This document shows positions 25,201 through 33,498 of a stretch of 35,453 nt of DNA, piece by piece. The stretch comes from an uncultured Arthrobacter sp. (GTDB taxonomy: Bacteria; Actinomycetota; Actinomycetes; Actinomycetales; Micrococcaceae), in contig NZ_CADCTE010000132.1 in the NCBI RefSeq assembly GCF_902805515.1, forward strand, positions 1-35,453, written 5' to 3'. The position numbers and the translations under genes are program-made. Numbering within the stretch: the first letter of the stretch is position 1; each line of letters begins with the position of its first letter. The notes under the pieces are model-generated. The model did no database searches, had not been told where the DNA came from, and saw nothing but the letters and a program-made list of their open reading frames with translations.

Positions 25201-26826
25201 CTAGTGGAAGAAGTGCCGTGCGCCGGTGAAGTAGAGGGGAACCCCCGCTGCGTTCGCGGCGTCGATGACTTCGGAGTCACGCACCGATCCCCCGGGCTGG
25301 ACGACGGCGCGCACTCCGGCGTCGAGCAGGACCTGCAGGCCGTCGGCGAAGGGGAAGAAGGCGTCGGAGGCGGCGACCGACCCGCGGGCGCGCTCGACGC
25401 CGTCGCCGGCGAGCGTGTTGGCCCGCTCCACGGCCAGCCGGCAGGAGTCGAGGCGGTTGACCTGGCCCATGCCGACGCCGACCGAGGCGCCGTCGGCGGC
25501 AAGCAGGATGGCGTTCGACTTCGCGGCCCGGCAGGCGCGCCAGGCGAAGGCGAGGTCGGCGAGGGTTGCCTCGTCGACCGCCTCACCGGCGGCGAGGGTC
25601 CAGTTCGCGGGGTCGTCGCCGTCGGCCTGCAGCGCGTCGGCCTGCTGGACGAGTACGCCGCCGGAGACCTGGCGCAGCTCCACCGGCTCGCGGCGGTAGC
25701 CCTCGGGCAGGACGAGGAGGCGGATGTTCTTCTTCTGGGAGAGGATCTCCACGGCCTCGGGGGCGAAGGCCGGGGCGATCACGACCTCGGTGAAGATGTC
25801 CTTCACGGCCTCGGCCATGCGGGCGCTCACCTCGCGGTTGGCGGCGATCACGCCGCCGAAGGCCGACACCGGGTCGCAGGAGTGCGCCTTGGCGTGGGCG
25901 TCGGCGATCGGGTCCTCGGCGCCGGCGGCACCGACGGCGACGCCGCATGGGTTGGCGTGCTTGATGATCGCCACTGCGGGCTCATCGAAATCGAAGGCGG
26001 CGCGCAGGGCGGCGTCGGCGTCGACGAAGTTGTTGTAGCTCATGGCCTTGCCGTGCAGCTGGGTGGCCTGGGCAATGCCCGGGGCCGCTGCCTTGTCGGC
26101 GTACAGGGCCGCCGGCTGGTGCGGGTTCTCGCCGTAGCGCAGCACCTCGGAGCGCTCAAGGGCCTGCCCTGCGTAGGCGGGCCACACGGTGTCCCCGGAC
26201 GGATCCCCCTCGGTGTCGTCGCCGAACTGGGCTGCGGTCCAGGTCGCCACCGCGGTGTCATAGGCGGCGGTGTGCGCGAAGGCCAGCGCCGCGAGGCGGC
26301 GGCGGGCGCGGAGGTCGAATCCGCCCTGTTCCGCGGCGGCGACGACGTCGGCGTACCGGGCCGGGTCGACGACGACGGCGACCGAGGGGTGGTTCTTCGC
26401 GGCGGAGCGCACCATGGCGGGGCCGCCGATGTCGATCTGCTCGACGACGTCGTCGGGGGCGGCGCCGGAGCGGACCGTCTCGACGAAGGGGTAGAGGTTC
26501 ACGACGACGAGGTCGAAGGCCTCGACGTCGAGCTCGGCGAGCTGGGCGACGTGCTCCTCGCGGCGGCGGTCGGCAAGGATGCCGGCGTGGATCTTGGGGT
26601 GGAGGGTCTTGACCCGGCCGTCGAGGCACTCGGGGAAGCCGGTGACCTCGGACACCTCGGTTACGGGCACCCCGGCCGCGGCGATGCGGGACGCCGTGGA
26701 GCCGGTGGAGACGAGGGCCACCCCCGCCGCGGAGAGGCCGCGGGCCAGATCCTCCAGACCGGTCTTGTCGTACACCGAGATCAGGGCCCGGCGGATGGGA
26801 ACACGGTCAAGATGGGTGGGGCTCAC
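25201..26826 (-). CDS. purH: Bifunctional AICAR formyltransferase / IMP cyclohydrolase
   Basis: 541 residues. The N-terminal IMP cyclohydrolase domain has [50 protein letters not shown] and [10 protein letters not shown]. The C-terminal formyltransferase domain has [12 protein letters not shown], the catalytic KHANPCG (Lys289, His290) and [13 protein letters not shown], and ends in GARHFFH, normal for PurH. It carries out the last two steps of IMP synthesis, using 10-formyl-THF. GTG 26826 has GGAGAT seven bases upstream, and TAGGAT (26866-26871, minus strand) is a likely -10. In many actinobacteria purN directly precedes purH; here four genes, including an opposite-strand MFS gene, separate them. 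Confidence 0.97.
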   Translation of the reverse strand: MSPTHLDRVPIRRALISVYDKTGLEDLARGLSAAGVALVSTGSTASRIAAAGVPVTEVSEVTGFPECLDGRVKTLHPKIHAGILADRRREEHVAQLAELDVEAFDLVVVNLYPFVETVRSGAAPDDVVEQIDIGGPAMVRSAAKNHPSVAVVVDPARYADVVAAAEQGGFDLRARRRLAALAFAHTAAYDTAVATWTAAQFGDDTEGDPSGDTVWPAYAGQALERSEVLRYGENPHQPAALYADKAAAPGIAQATQLHGKAMSYNNFVDADAALRAAFDFDEPAVAIIKHANPCGVAVGAAGAEDPIADAHAKAHSCDPVSAFGGVIAANREVSARMAEAVKDIFTEVVIAPAFAPEAVEILSQKKNIRLLVLPEGYRREPVELRQVSGGVLVQQADALQADGDDPANWTLAAGEAVDEATLADLAFAWRACRAAKSNAILLAADGASVGVGMGQVNRLDSCRLAVERANTLAGDGVERARGSVAASDAFFPFADGLQVLLDAGVRAVVQPGGSVRDSEVIDAANAAGVPLYFTGARHFFH

Positions 26827-27059
26827 GCAGATCTCCGTACTGTGGCTGTGCGGGGGGTCACTCCAATCCTATAGGCGCACCGGGGAGGGCCGAGGACAGG
26901 GCCCCCGCGATGACGGCGTAGAATCGGAGGGCACAGATTATGGTCATCAGGACTTTAACTCGACATTTCTGCGTTGCAGATCACCAGGGACATATTTTTC
27001 AGTGCCCCTTCGCGCGGCTGTAGAGTTTCGCGATCACCCCGCCCGTCCAGGAAGGCACC

Positions 27060-28412
27060 GTGAGCACCTCAATTTCATTACCCACCGGCGACCAGGTGGT
27101 CCAGGACCTTCCCTGGCGGTGGCGCGTGCAGGGAAGGATCTTCCTGATCGGCGGCCTCGGCTTCATGTTCGATGCCTGGGACGTCACCCTCAACGGCTAC
27201 CTCATCCCCCTGCTCTCCGCCGACTGGGGCCTGACGCCCGGTCAGGCGGCCTGGGTTGGCACCTCGAACCTGATCGGCATGGCCCTTGGGGCGTTCGCCT
27301 GGGGCTCCATCGCCGACCTCATCGGCCGCCGGACGGCGTTCACCGCGACCCTGCTGATTTTCTCCGTCTTCACCGTCCTCGGCGCCTTCTCCCCCGACAT
27401 CGTGTGGTTCTCCATCTTCCGCTTCGCGGCGGGGTTCGGCCTGGGCGGCTGTATCCCGGTGGACTACGCCCTGGTCGGTGAGTTCACCCCGCGCAGGCAC
27501 CGGGGCCGGGTGCTCACCGCCATGGACGCCTGGTGGCCAATCGGAGCCTTCCTCTGCGGCGTGGTCACCACGCTGCTCGTGGCGACCTTCGGGGACTGGC
27601 GGTACGCCATGCTGGTGATGGTCCTGCCGGCGCTGCTGGTGTTCTGGGTGCGCCGCTCGGTCCCCGAATCCCCGCTGTACCTGGTGCAGAAGGGCCGTCA
27701 GGAGGAGGCCCGGAAGGTCATCGACTCCCTCGTCGAGCGCACCGGCGGCGACAAGGTGGCATGGCGGCTGCCCGAGCCCGGCACAGCGGAGAAATTGACC
27801 CTGGGCGGACTCACCGGCCAGTTCTCCGGCATCTGGCGCTACAACTGGCGGCTGACCCTCACGGCCTGGTCGCTCTTCCTGACCATCCTGCTGGTGTACT
27901 ACGGGGCGCTCACCTGGATGCCGAAGATCCTCATCGAGGCCGGGTACAAGCAGTCGGTCGCATTCATTACGACGGCCGGCATGACCGGCATCGGGCTGTT
28001 CGGCGTGATTGCGGCGGCGCTGCTCGTGGAGCGGGTGGGCCGCAAGTGGATCCTCGGGGTCACCGGGCCGCTTTCGGCCGCCGTCCTGGTCGTGTTCGCC
28101 CTCACCGTCGAACTGCCCCTGGTGGCGACCCTGTGGCTCCTGGCCTTCGGCTTCCTCATCCAGGTCGCCATCCCGGTGCTCTACACCTACGTCTCGGAGC
28201 TCTACCCCACGCACCTGCGCGGCTCGGGGTTCGGCTGGGCCTCGACGGTCTCCCGCGTCGGCGCCGGACTGGTGCCGCTCATCTTCGGGTCCCTGCTCTG
28301 GCCCTACCTCGGACTGCCGCTGACCTTCGCACTCACCGGCGCCCTGGTGCTCGCCGCCGTGCTGTGGATGGCGCGCAACGCCCCCGAGACGCGCGGCGCC
28401 GAGCTGCCCTAG
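27060..28412 (+). CDS. MFS transporter
   Basis: 450 residues with 12 predicted helices. The first helix has GGLGFMFDAWDVTLNGYLIPLL with the buried Asp of the sugar/aromatic-acid porters. Motif A is GSIADLIGRR in loop 2-3, GRKW is its repeat in loop 8-9, and FAAGFGLGGCIPVDYALVGEFTPRRHRGR is like the SP/AAHS/SV2-like group. ESPLYLVQKGRQEEARKVI and ELYPTHLRGSGFGWAS further match sugar-porter-type motifs. The substrate cannot be decided; aromatic acids, nicotinate or sugars are possible. GTG 27060 has AGGAAGG before it. A possible -10 TAGAGT (27021-27026) and a small palindrome (26968-26980, arms TCTGC/GCAGA) lie upstream. Confidence 0.9.
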   Translation: MSTSISLPTGDQVVQDLPWRWRVQGRIFLIGGLGFMFDAWDVTLNGYLIPLLSADWGLTPGQAAWVGTSNLIGMALGAFAWGSIADLIGRRTAFTATLLIFSVFTVLGAFSPDIVWFSIFRFAAGFGLGGCIPVDYALVGEFTPRRHRGRVLTAMDAWWPIGAFLCGVVTTLLVATFGDWRYAMLVMVLPALLVFWVRRSVPESPLYLVQKGRQEEARKVIDSLVERTGGDKVAWRLPEPGTAEKLTLGGLTGQFSGIWRYNWRLTLTAWSLFLTILLVYYGALTWMPKILIEAGYKQSVAFITTAGMTGIGLFGVIAAALLVERVGRKWILGVTGPLSAAVLVVFALTVELPLVATLWLLAFGFLIQVAIPVLYTYVSELYPTHLRGSGFGWASTVSRVGAGLVPLIFGSLLWPYLGLPLTFALTGALVLAAVLWMARNAPETRGAELP

Positions 28413-28439
28413 GGTGCGGCGCGGCGCCGTCGGGCACCC
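28412..28439. terminator. Short GC-rich hairpin between convergent MFS and lipoprotein genes
   Basis: GGGTGC (28412-28417) pairs with GCACCC (28434-28439) around a GC-rich centre, filling the 30-base gap between two convergent genes. There is no T-run, so its strength is doubtful. Confidence 0.35.
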
Positions 28440-28442
28440 GGC

Positions 28443-29036
28443 TTACTCCGGCAGCTCGGCCCCGGGGGTCTCCTCCAGCGAGGTGAGCTTCCATGCCCCG
28501 TCGGCGTACTTCACCGACGCGGTGTAGATCGTCCCGTCCGGGCTGAACGGCCGGTGCTCGAGGACCTCGCCTTCCGCACCGAAGGCCGTGTACTCCCCGG
28601 GGTTGACGGGGAGCAGCGCGCTCACCGCGCCGCCGGCGCCTTCGGGCGAGGTGATGAGGACGTTCTTGACCTTGGGCTGCCCGCCAAGGATCCACCCGCC
28701 GTCCCCGTACACCTCCGCGATGCGGCCAACCCGTTCGGCCTCAGCGGCCGCGCCGTCGAGGTGGGCGAGGAGCACCTCCGTATCCCCGGTCTGCAGGGCG
28801 TAGGCGGTGAGATCGAAGTAGTGGAACAGGAACGCCCGCGCCCCTTCGTGCGAGTTCTCGGTGACGAGGTCGTTGGACTCCGGCTGGCGGATGTTCGATG
28901 CCGGCGCACTCGAGCTGGCCGGCGACGGGGCTGCGGATTCCGGTGCTGCGGCCGGCTGCGAGGGGGCGCCGCAGGCGCTGAGGACGACGGAGGTGGCGAG
29001 GGCGGCGGTGAGGACCGCGGTGCGAAGAAGGCTCAT
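28443..29036 (-). CDS. Lipoprotein, DUF6318-like
   Basis: 197 residues. The signal (MSLLRTAVLTAALATSVVLSAC) ends in lipobox LSAC (Cys22). An Ala/Pro/Ser linker to about residue 55 precedes a domain with ENSHEGARAFLFHYFDLTAYALQTGDTEVLLAHL, which resembles the DUF6318 group of Micrococcaceae lipoproteins. The remainder is beta-rich (GGWILGGQPKVKNVLI, DGTIYTASVKYADGAWKLTSL). Members I recall carry a Cys pair after the helical part; none is visible here. It is outer-face membrane-anchored, function unknown. ATG 29036 is set by the signal; the ribosome site is weak. Confidence 0.75.
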   Translation of the reverse strand: MSLLRTAVLTAALATSVVLSACGAPSQPAAAPESAAPSPASSSAPASNIRQPESNDLVTENSHEGARAFLFHYFDLTAYALQTGDTEVLLAHLDGAAAEAERVGRIAEVYGDGGWILGGQPKVKNVLITSPEGAGGAVSALLPVNPGEYTAFGAEGEVLEHRPFSPDGTIYTASVKYADGAWKLTSLEETPGAELPE

Positions 29037-29181
29037 TGAGTGTCCCAGGGTGGAAGTGCGGGGCGCCGGGCGCCCGGGGCGTCGGTTCCGCCCGGTCCAC
29101 ACTATCGGTGGCTCAGGGCAACAAGTCAGGAAAACCGGTCCGCTGTGACGGACATCGCATCCCGGTCGGAGGCTCCCGCAG

Positions 29182-30201
29182 CTAGAGCCACTTCCGGCGG
29201 CGGAAGGCCCAGTAGAGGCCGACCCCCATGGCGATCATGAGCAGCAGCGCGAAGGGGTAGCCCAGGACCCAGTGCAGCTCGGGCATGACATCGAAGTTCA
29301 TCCCGTAGATCGAGGCGACGAGGGTCGGGGCGAAGAGGATCGCCGCCCAGGAGGAGATCCGCTTGACCTCCTCGTTCTGGGCCAGCGACGTCTCCGTCAG
29401 CCGGGTCATCTCTTCATTCTGCCGCTGGGCCACGAGCGTTGAGTGGACCGTCAGCAGGCTCTGCAGCAGGGTGCGGAAGGTGTTGACCCGCTCCACGATG
29501 CGCAGCACGTGGTCGAGCACATCGCGCAGGCGCCGGGCGAGCTCCCCCTCGCCCCGGAACGCGGTGGAACCGCGCTGCAGCGACTCGATGATGGCCTGGA
29601 GCGGCTGGGTGGCCCGCTGGAACTCGATCACCTCCCGGTGGAGTTGATAGATCCGCCGGGACACATCGGGGTCGCCGCCGAAGAGCTCGTTTTCGATCTC
29701 GTCGATGTCGTTTTCAAGCCCGTTCACCACCGGCAGGTATTCGTCGACCACCTCGTCGAGGATCGCGTACAGCACCGCCTGGGGGCCCATCGACAGCAGG
29801 TCGGGGCTCGCCTCCATGCGCTCGCGCACCGTACCCAGGTCCGGGGACTCAGCGTGCCGGATGGTGACGACGAAGTCGGCGCCCACGAAGACGTGCAGCT
29901 CACCGAACTCGACCTTCTCCTCGCGGTCCAGGTACCGGGCCGGGCGCAGCACGACGAACAGCGTCTCGCCGTAGCGTTCGAGCTTCGCACGCTGGTGGCC
30001 GTTGGCGGCGTCCTCGACGGCCAGCTCATGCAGCCCGAACTCCCCGGCCACCGCCTGGATCTCGGCGCGGTCCGGTCGGTACAGGCCGATCCAGCCCATG
30101 CCTGCGGTCTCACGCATCGCCTCGAAGGTCGAGTCGAGGTTGTCCGGCTCGATCCTCCGCCGGCCGTTGACGTAGACGGCGTTCGCGACCAGCGCGTTCA
30201 C
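29182..30201 (-). CDS. corA: CorA-type magnesium/cobalt channel
   Basis: 339 residues. A cytoplasmic alpha/beta domain (WIGLYRPDRAEIQAVAGEFGLHELAVEDA, FVVLRPARYL) and a long helical stalk (about 160-285) lead to two C-terminal helices with the selectivity motif YGMNF (GMN at 300-302) and the basic tail FRRRKWL. The family forms pentameric Mg2+/Co2+ channels. GTG 30201 overlaps the purN stop by four bases (GTGA), so it is translated with purN, an unusual partner; no functional reason is evident beyond shared growth demand for Mg2+. Confidence 0.95.
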   Translation of the reverse strand: MNALVANAVYVNGRRRIEPDNLDSTFEAMRETAGMGWIGLYRPDRAEIQAVAGEFGLHELAVEDAANGHQRAKLERYGETLFVVLRPARYLDREEKVEFGELHVFVGADFVVTIRHAESPDLGTVRERMEASPDLLSMGPQAVLYAILDEVVDEYLPVVNGLENDIDEIENELFGGDPDVSRRIYQLHREVIEFQRATQPLQAIIESLQRGSTAFRGEGELARRLRDVLDHVLRIVERVNTFRTLLQSLLTVHSTLVAQRQNEEMTRLTETSLAQNEEVKRISSWAAILFAPTLVASIYGMNFDVMPELHWVLGYPFALLLMIAMGVGLYWAFRRRKWL

Positions 30202-30764
30202 TGTGCGCTGCCCAGCATCCGCAGGGTTTCGATCAGGAGCCTGCGCTCCTCGACCTTGATCCGTTCATGGAGCGTCTCCTCGGTGTCGTCCGGGAGGACG
30301 GCGACGGGCGCCTGGGCGAGGATGGGGCCGGTGTCCACTCCGGCGTCGGCGATCATCACGGTGCACCCGGTGACCTTAACGCCGTAGGCGAGCGCGTCGC
30401 GGACCCCGTGGGCGCCGGGGAAGCTCGGCAGCAGCGCGGGGTGGGTGTTGAGGTAGCGGTTGGGGAACCGGTCTAGGAAGCCCTGGTCGACGATCCTCAT
30501 GAACCCGGAGGAGACGACGTAGTCGGGGGCGTAGGAGGCGACCGCCTCCCCCAGCGCGTCGTTCCAGTCGGAGCGCTCCGGGTAGTCCGCGAAGTCCACG
30601 ACGAAGGTGGGGATTCCGGCGCGCGCCGCCCGCTCGACGCCGAGGGTCCCGGGGCGGTCGGCGCCGACGGCGGCGATTTCGGCGTCGAGGCCGCCGGAGG
30701 CGACCGCGTCGATGACGGCCTGGAGATTGGACCCCGTGCCGGAGACCAGGAGAACGATGCGCAT
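30198..30764 (-). CDS. purN: Phosphoribosylglycinamide formyltransferase 1
   Basis: 188 residues. It shows the N-terminal IVLLVSGTGSNLQAVIDA phosphate loop and catalytic NTHPALLPSFPG with Asn106 and His108. DAGVDTGPI contains Asp144, and all three numbers are the same as in the E. coli enzyme. It formylates GAR with 10-formyl-THF, the third step of purine synthesis. ATG 30764 lies six bases after TACAGT, so the mRNA is probably leaderless. It is divergent from the small membrane protein at 30824 and followed by an overlapping corA. Confidence 0.97.
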   Translation of the reverse strand: MRIVLLVSGTGSNLQAVIDAVASGGLDAEIAAVGADRPGTLGVERAARAGIPTFVVDFADYPERSDWNDALGEAVASYAPDYVVSSGFMRIVDQGFLDRFPNRYLNTHPALLPSFPGAHGVRDALAYGVKVTGCTVMIADAGVDTGPILAQAPVAVLPDDTEETLHERIKVEERRLLIETLRMLGSAQ

Positions 30765-30770
30765 TGCTCC

Positions 30771-30776
30771 ACTGTA
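30771..30776 (-). promoter_or_regulatory. -10 box TACAGT of purN (leaderless)
   Basis: TACAGT on the minus strand lies six bases before ATG 30764. Confidence 0.5.
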
Positions 30777-30811
30777 GGCGGCACGGTGGGCCCGGCGTAA
30801 ACCACAGCGGC

Positions 30812-30817
30812 TAGGGT
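30812..30817 (+). promoter_or_regulatory. -10 box TAGGGT of the small membrane protein gene
   Basis: TAGGGT is followed by TGGAGG and ATG 30824. The six-base gap points to a leaderless start, although GGAGG also looks like a ribosome site placed too close. Confidence 0.45.
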
Positions 30818-30823
30818 TGGAGG

Positions 30824-31279
30824 ATGAAACAGCGGCCCTCACCACCGTCCAACGACACATCCGGCCGCCCGCACGGCGCCGGTCCCGGACGGCCCGTCAC
30901 CGGGGCGGAGCCCGCGCCGGAGGAGGGTGCCCGGGCGCTCCCGATGTGGTTCCTGGTCAGCCTCGTGGCGGCGGTGGCCACCAGTTCGCTCGACCTGCCG
31001 TTCAAGGTCCTGGGCCTGGGCTTCAGTGTCCTGGCCCTCGTGCTGGGTATCGCGACCCTGGTGCGGGCGGTGCGGCGCCGGCTGGGCGGGCTGGTGCGCG
31101 TCACCGCCGCCGTGGGGGTGGGCCTTGCCGGTTTCCTCGCCCTCTCCACCGCGGTCCTGATCGCCCTGTGGCCGGTCACCGCGAACTACGAGGACTGCAT
31201 CGACACCGCCCTGACGCTCGAGGCCGAGCGGGCATGCCAGGACCGGCTGCTGACCCTCGACGGGTTCCTTCCGGACTGA
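30824..31279 (+). CDS. Small membrane protein of unknown function
   Basis: 151 residues. A hydrophilic Pro/Gly-rich start of about 38 residues is followed by three hydrophobic stretches (MWFLVSLVAAVATSS, VLGLGFSVLALVLGIATLV, VGLAGFLALSTAVLIALW) and a short tail with a Cys pair (YEDCIDTALTLEAERACQD), which could form a disulfide outside the cell. I do not recognise a family. It is divergent from purN and convergent with perM. Confidence 0.7.
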   Translation: MKQRPSPPSNDTSGRPHGAGPGRPVTGAEPAPEEGARALPMWFLVSLVAAVATSSLDLPFKVLGLGFSVLALVLGIATLVRAVRRRLGGLVRVTAAVGVGLAGFLALSTAVLIALWPVTANYEDCIDTALTLEAERACQDRLLTLDGFLPD

Positions 31280-31324
31280 CGGGTTCCTTTAGGACTGAGC
31301 CGGGCGCGTCCTGCGTTCGGAAAG

Positions 31325-32614
31325 TCAGGCGTCCCGGCGCTGCGGTTCGCGCTCCAGCAGGGGCGCCATGGCATAGCCGAGCACCGCACCGATCCCGACC
31401 TCGGCGCCCAGCCACAGGGCGACCGCGAGCGGGTCCGGGCCGAGGTCGGTCAGGCGGCCGATGCCCAGCGACGCCCGTGACAGCAGGGCGAGTGCCGCGC
31501 CGCCGAGGCCCGCGAGGAGGCCCACGAACAGTCCGAGGCACACCGTGGAGACGATCGAGGTGAGCCAGCGGGCCGGGGTCTTGAGGCTCAGCCACTCGTC
31601 GAAGTGGTTTTCGCCCTCACGGAAGAACCACCAGCCGGCCAGCAGGCCCGCCACGACCGGGAGGGCGAGGGCCGCAAAGCCGTAGTCGAGCGGCCCTGCG
31701 GGGAGCGCGCCGAGCACCGGAATGGCAGGCAGCGGCCCGACAGTGCTTGTCAGCGGGCCGAGGGAGCTGCCGGTTCCCAGCGCGAAGCCGGCCCCGGAGG
31801 CCCAGGCGAGCGTCCAGATCACGAGGTTCGGCAGGAGGCCGAGCTGCCCGACGGTCAGCACCGCCGACCCGGCGATTCCCGCCTCAAGCCGCTCGTACAC
31901 GGTGATCACCTCGGCCCAGTGAAGCGCCACGGTGACGGCGAAGAGCACTGCCGACAGGCCCGCCGCCGCGACGACGCCGAGGAACGCCGAGCGCACCACC
32001 GACCAGACATAGGATCCGGCCCAGCGCGAGTGCTGGCTGGCCCTGGCGATCCAGGCGGCGGAGTCGACGCCGATGAGCCGGCTCCACGCCCCCGCTTCCC
32101 GGTAGGCGCCGGTGACGATGCCCAGCCCGGCCGAGACCGGCGGGATCAGCGCCCCCGCCGTGAGCGATACGGTCACCTCGGCGTTGGTCGAGAAGTACGC
32201 GACGGCGAGTCCGACAAGCGCATACACCGAGAGGGCTCCGACGACCGCCTGCCACAGCTGGTCGGTGTAGGAGGCGCGGGCAAGGCGCCGTCCGGCACGC
32301 CAGGCGAGAAGGAACGGCACGAGCACCAGCCCGAGCGGAACGGCGTGGAGCAGCCCCGTCGTCGTTCCGGCGATGACGGTGCCGGGCGGGAAGGTGAGCA
32401 CCAGCGGCACCCCGTGCATCACCAGCCAGGCCTGGCCTGCCGTCTGCGCCGCGGAGGCGGCCTCCCGGTCGGCGAATCCGCCGGTCAACCACACGGCGGC
32501 GAGGGGGATCAGCACGAGCGCCGCGGAGATCAGGGCGGCCTGACCGAGCTCAAACACCCCCTGCAGCCAGAGAGGCATGGGAAGGGACGTCGGTCTCCGG
32601 CCTGGAAGTTTCAT
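31325..32614 (-). CDS. perM: DUF6350 membrane protein, PerM-like cell-division factor
   Basis: 429 residues with about ten helices. The start (LPMPLWLQGVFELGQAALISAALVLIPLAAVWLTGGF), a central SLTAGALIPPVSAGLGIVTGAYREAG and a late LPNLVIWTLAWASGAGFALGTGSSLGPL with a loop of Pro/Gly (GPLPAIPVLGALPAGP) fit DUF6350. The M. tuberculosis member Rv0955 (PerM) is needed for division and persistence and lies immediately before purN, as here, so both sequence and position support the call. ATG 32614 is the first start; ATG 32578 is possible, and neither has a well-spaced ribosome site. Confidence 0.8.
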   Translation of the reverse strand: MKLPGRRPTSLPMPLWLQGVFELGQAALISAALVLIPLAAVWLTGGFADREAASAAQTAGQAWLVMHGVPLVLTFPPGTVIAGTTTGLLHAVPLGLVLVPFLLAWRAGRRLARASYTDQLWQAVVGALSVYALVGLAVAYFSTNAEVTVSLTAGALIPPVSAGLGIVTGAYREAGAWSRLIGVDSAAWIARASQHSRWAGSYVWSVVRSAFLGVVAAAGLSAVLFAVTVALHWAEVITVYERLEAGIAGSAVLTVGQLGLLPNLVIWTLAWASGAGFALGTGSSLGPLTSTVGPLPAIPVLGALPAGPLDYGFAALALPVVAGLLAGWWFFREGENHFDEWLSLKTPARWLTSIVSTVCLGLFVGLLAGLGGAALALLSRASLGIGRLTDLGPDPLAVALWLGAEVGIGAVLGYAMAPLLEREPQRRDA

Positions 32615-32677
32615 CCCTTCAATGGTGCCACCGGTGCCGCCCGCCGGGGTTCAGCGACTCGGTGCCGGCCCCGGGTC

Positions 32678-33433
32678 TCAGCCGAGAAGGTCCACGATGC
32701 CCTTGACGGTGGCCAGCCCGGCACCGATGAAGGCGATGACGACGACGGCGAAACGCGCGTGGTCGTCCTTGACGAAACGCCCCAGCTTCTCCCCCGTGAA
32801 GATGCCGCAGAGGATGACGAGCCCGATCGCGGCCCACATCCAGCCCTCGAGGGCCGGCGCCTGGGTGGGGTCGAGGAGGAGTTTCGTCGCGAGCGTCACG
32901 AGTCCGATCACCACGAAGAACGGCTGCAGGGTCGCCGCGAAGGGCCGTTGGGGCCACCGCGAAAGGACCGCGTAGGCGCTCACCGCCGGGCCGCCGACCC
33001 CCGCCATCGAGTTGGTGAGTCCCGCGCCGAAGCCCGCAAGGACCTTCGGCAGATTTCCGGTGACGACGACCTCCGAGCGCTGCAGCACCAGGGAGATGGT
33101 GAGCGCAAGAAGCACGACGCCGCCGACCGTCACCGCGAGGGGCGCCGGAGGCACAGCGACGGCGAAAAAGGAACCGGGGATGGATCCGAGGAGGGACGGG
33201 ACGACGAGCCAGCGGAACATGCTCCAGTCGATGTCGCGCCACACCCGCCCCACGATGATGGCCGAGGAGACGACACCGCAGATATTGACGAGAAGGACCC
33301 CCTCGTGGGGGCCAAGGATCAGCACGAGGAACGGCGCGATCAGCAGCGCGAACCCGAGTCCGGCAATACGCTGGGCGATCGCTCCGGCGAAGATCGCACC
33401 GAGCACGACGCAGAACAGTCCGAGGGTCACCAT
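32678..33433 (-). CDS. TauE/SafE (TSUP) family membrane permease
   Basis: About 251 residues with eight helices. It shows FCVVLGAIFAGAIAQRIAGLGFALL, the LLVNICGVVSSAIIVGRVWRDIDW segment, VLAGFGAGLTNSMAGVGGPAVSAY (the TauE/SafE hallmark) and IGLVILCGIFTGEKLG. Members move sulfite, sulfonates or other small anions; the substrate is not readable. ATG 33433 is four bases after TACTGT, while GTG 33430 is seven bases after it and could be the true leaderless start. The frame remains open to 33505 but that part overlaps the divergent gene at 33499. Confidence 0.82.
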   Translation of the reverse strand: MVTLGLFCVVLGAIFAGAIAQRIAGLGFALLIAPFLVLILGPHEGVLLVNICGVVSSAIIVGRVWRDIDWSMFRWLVVPSLLGSIPGSFFAVAVPPAPLAVTVGGVVLLALTISLVLQRSEVVVTGNLPKVLAGFGAGLTNSMAGVGGPAVSAYAVLSRWPQRPFAATLQPFFVVIGLVTLATKLLLDPTQAPALEGWMWAAIGLVILCGIFTGEKLGRFVKDDHARFAVVVIAFIGAGLATVKGIVDLLG

Positions 33434-33486
33434 CACCACAGTACGCAGGGGCGGGCCGTCGGGACGCCCCCACCGGCCCCCGGGAG

Positions 33487-33492
33487 TACCCT
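33487..33492 (+). promoter_or_regulatory. -10 box TACCCT of the DUF1684 gene (leaderless)
   Basis: TACCCT lies six bases before ATG 33499. Confidence 0.5.
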
Positions 33493-33498
33493 GAATCC

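Noticed and set aside
25105-26874. Long open frame on the plus strand opposite purH
   Set aside because: It is antisense to an unambiguous purH; the translation is a Gly/Val/Asp-rich shadow without motifs.
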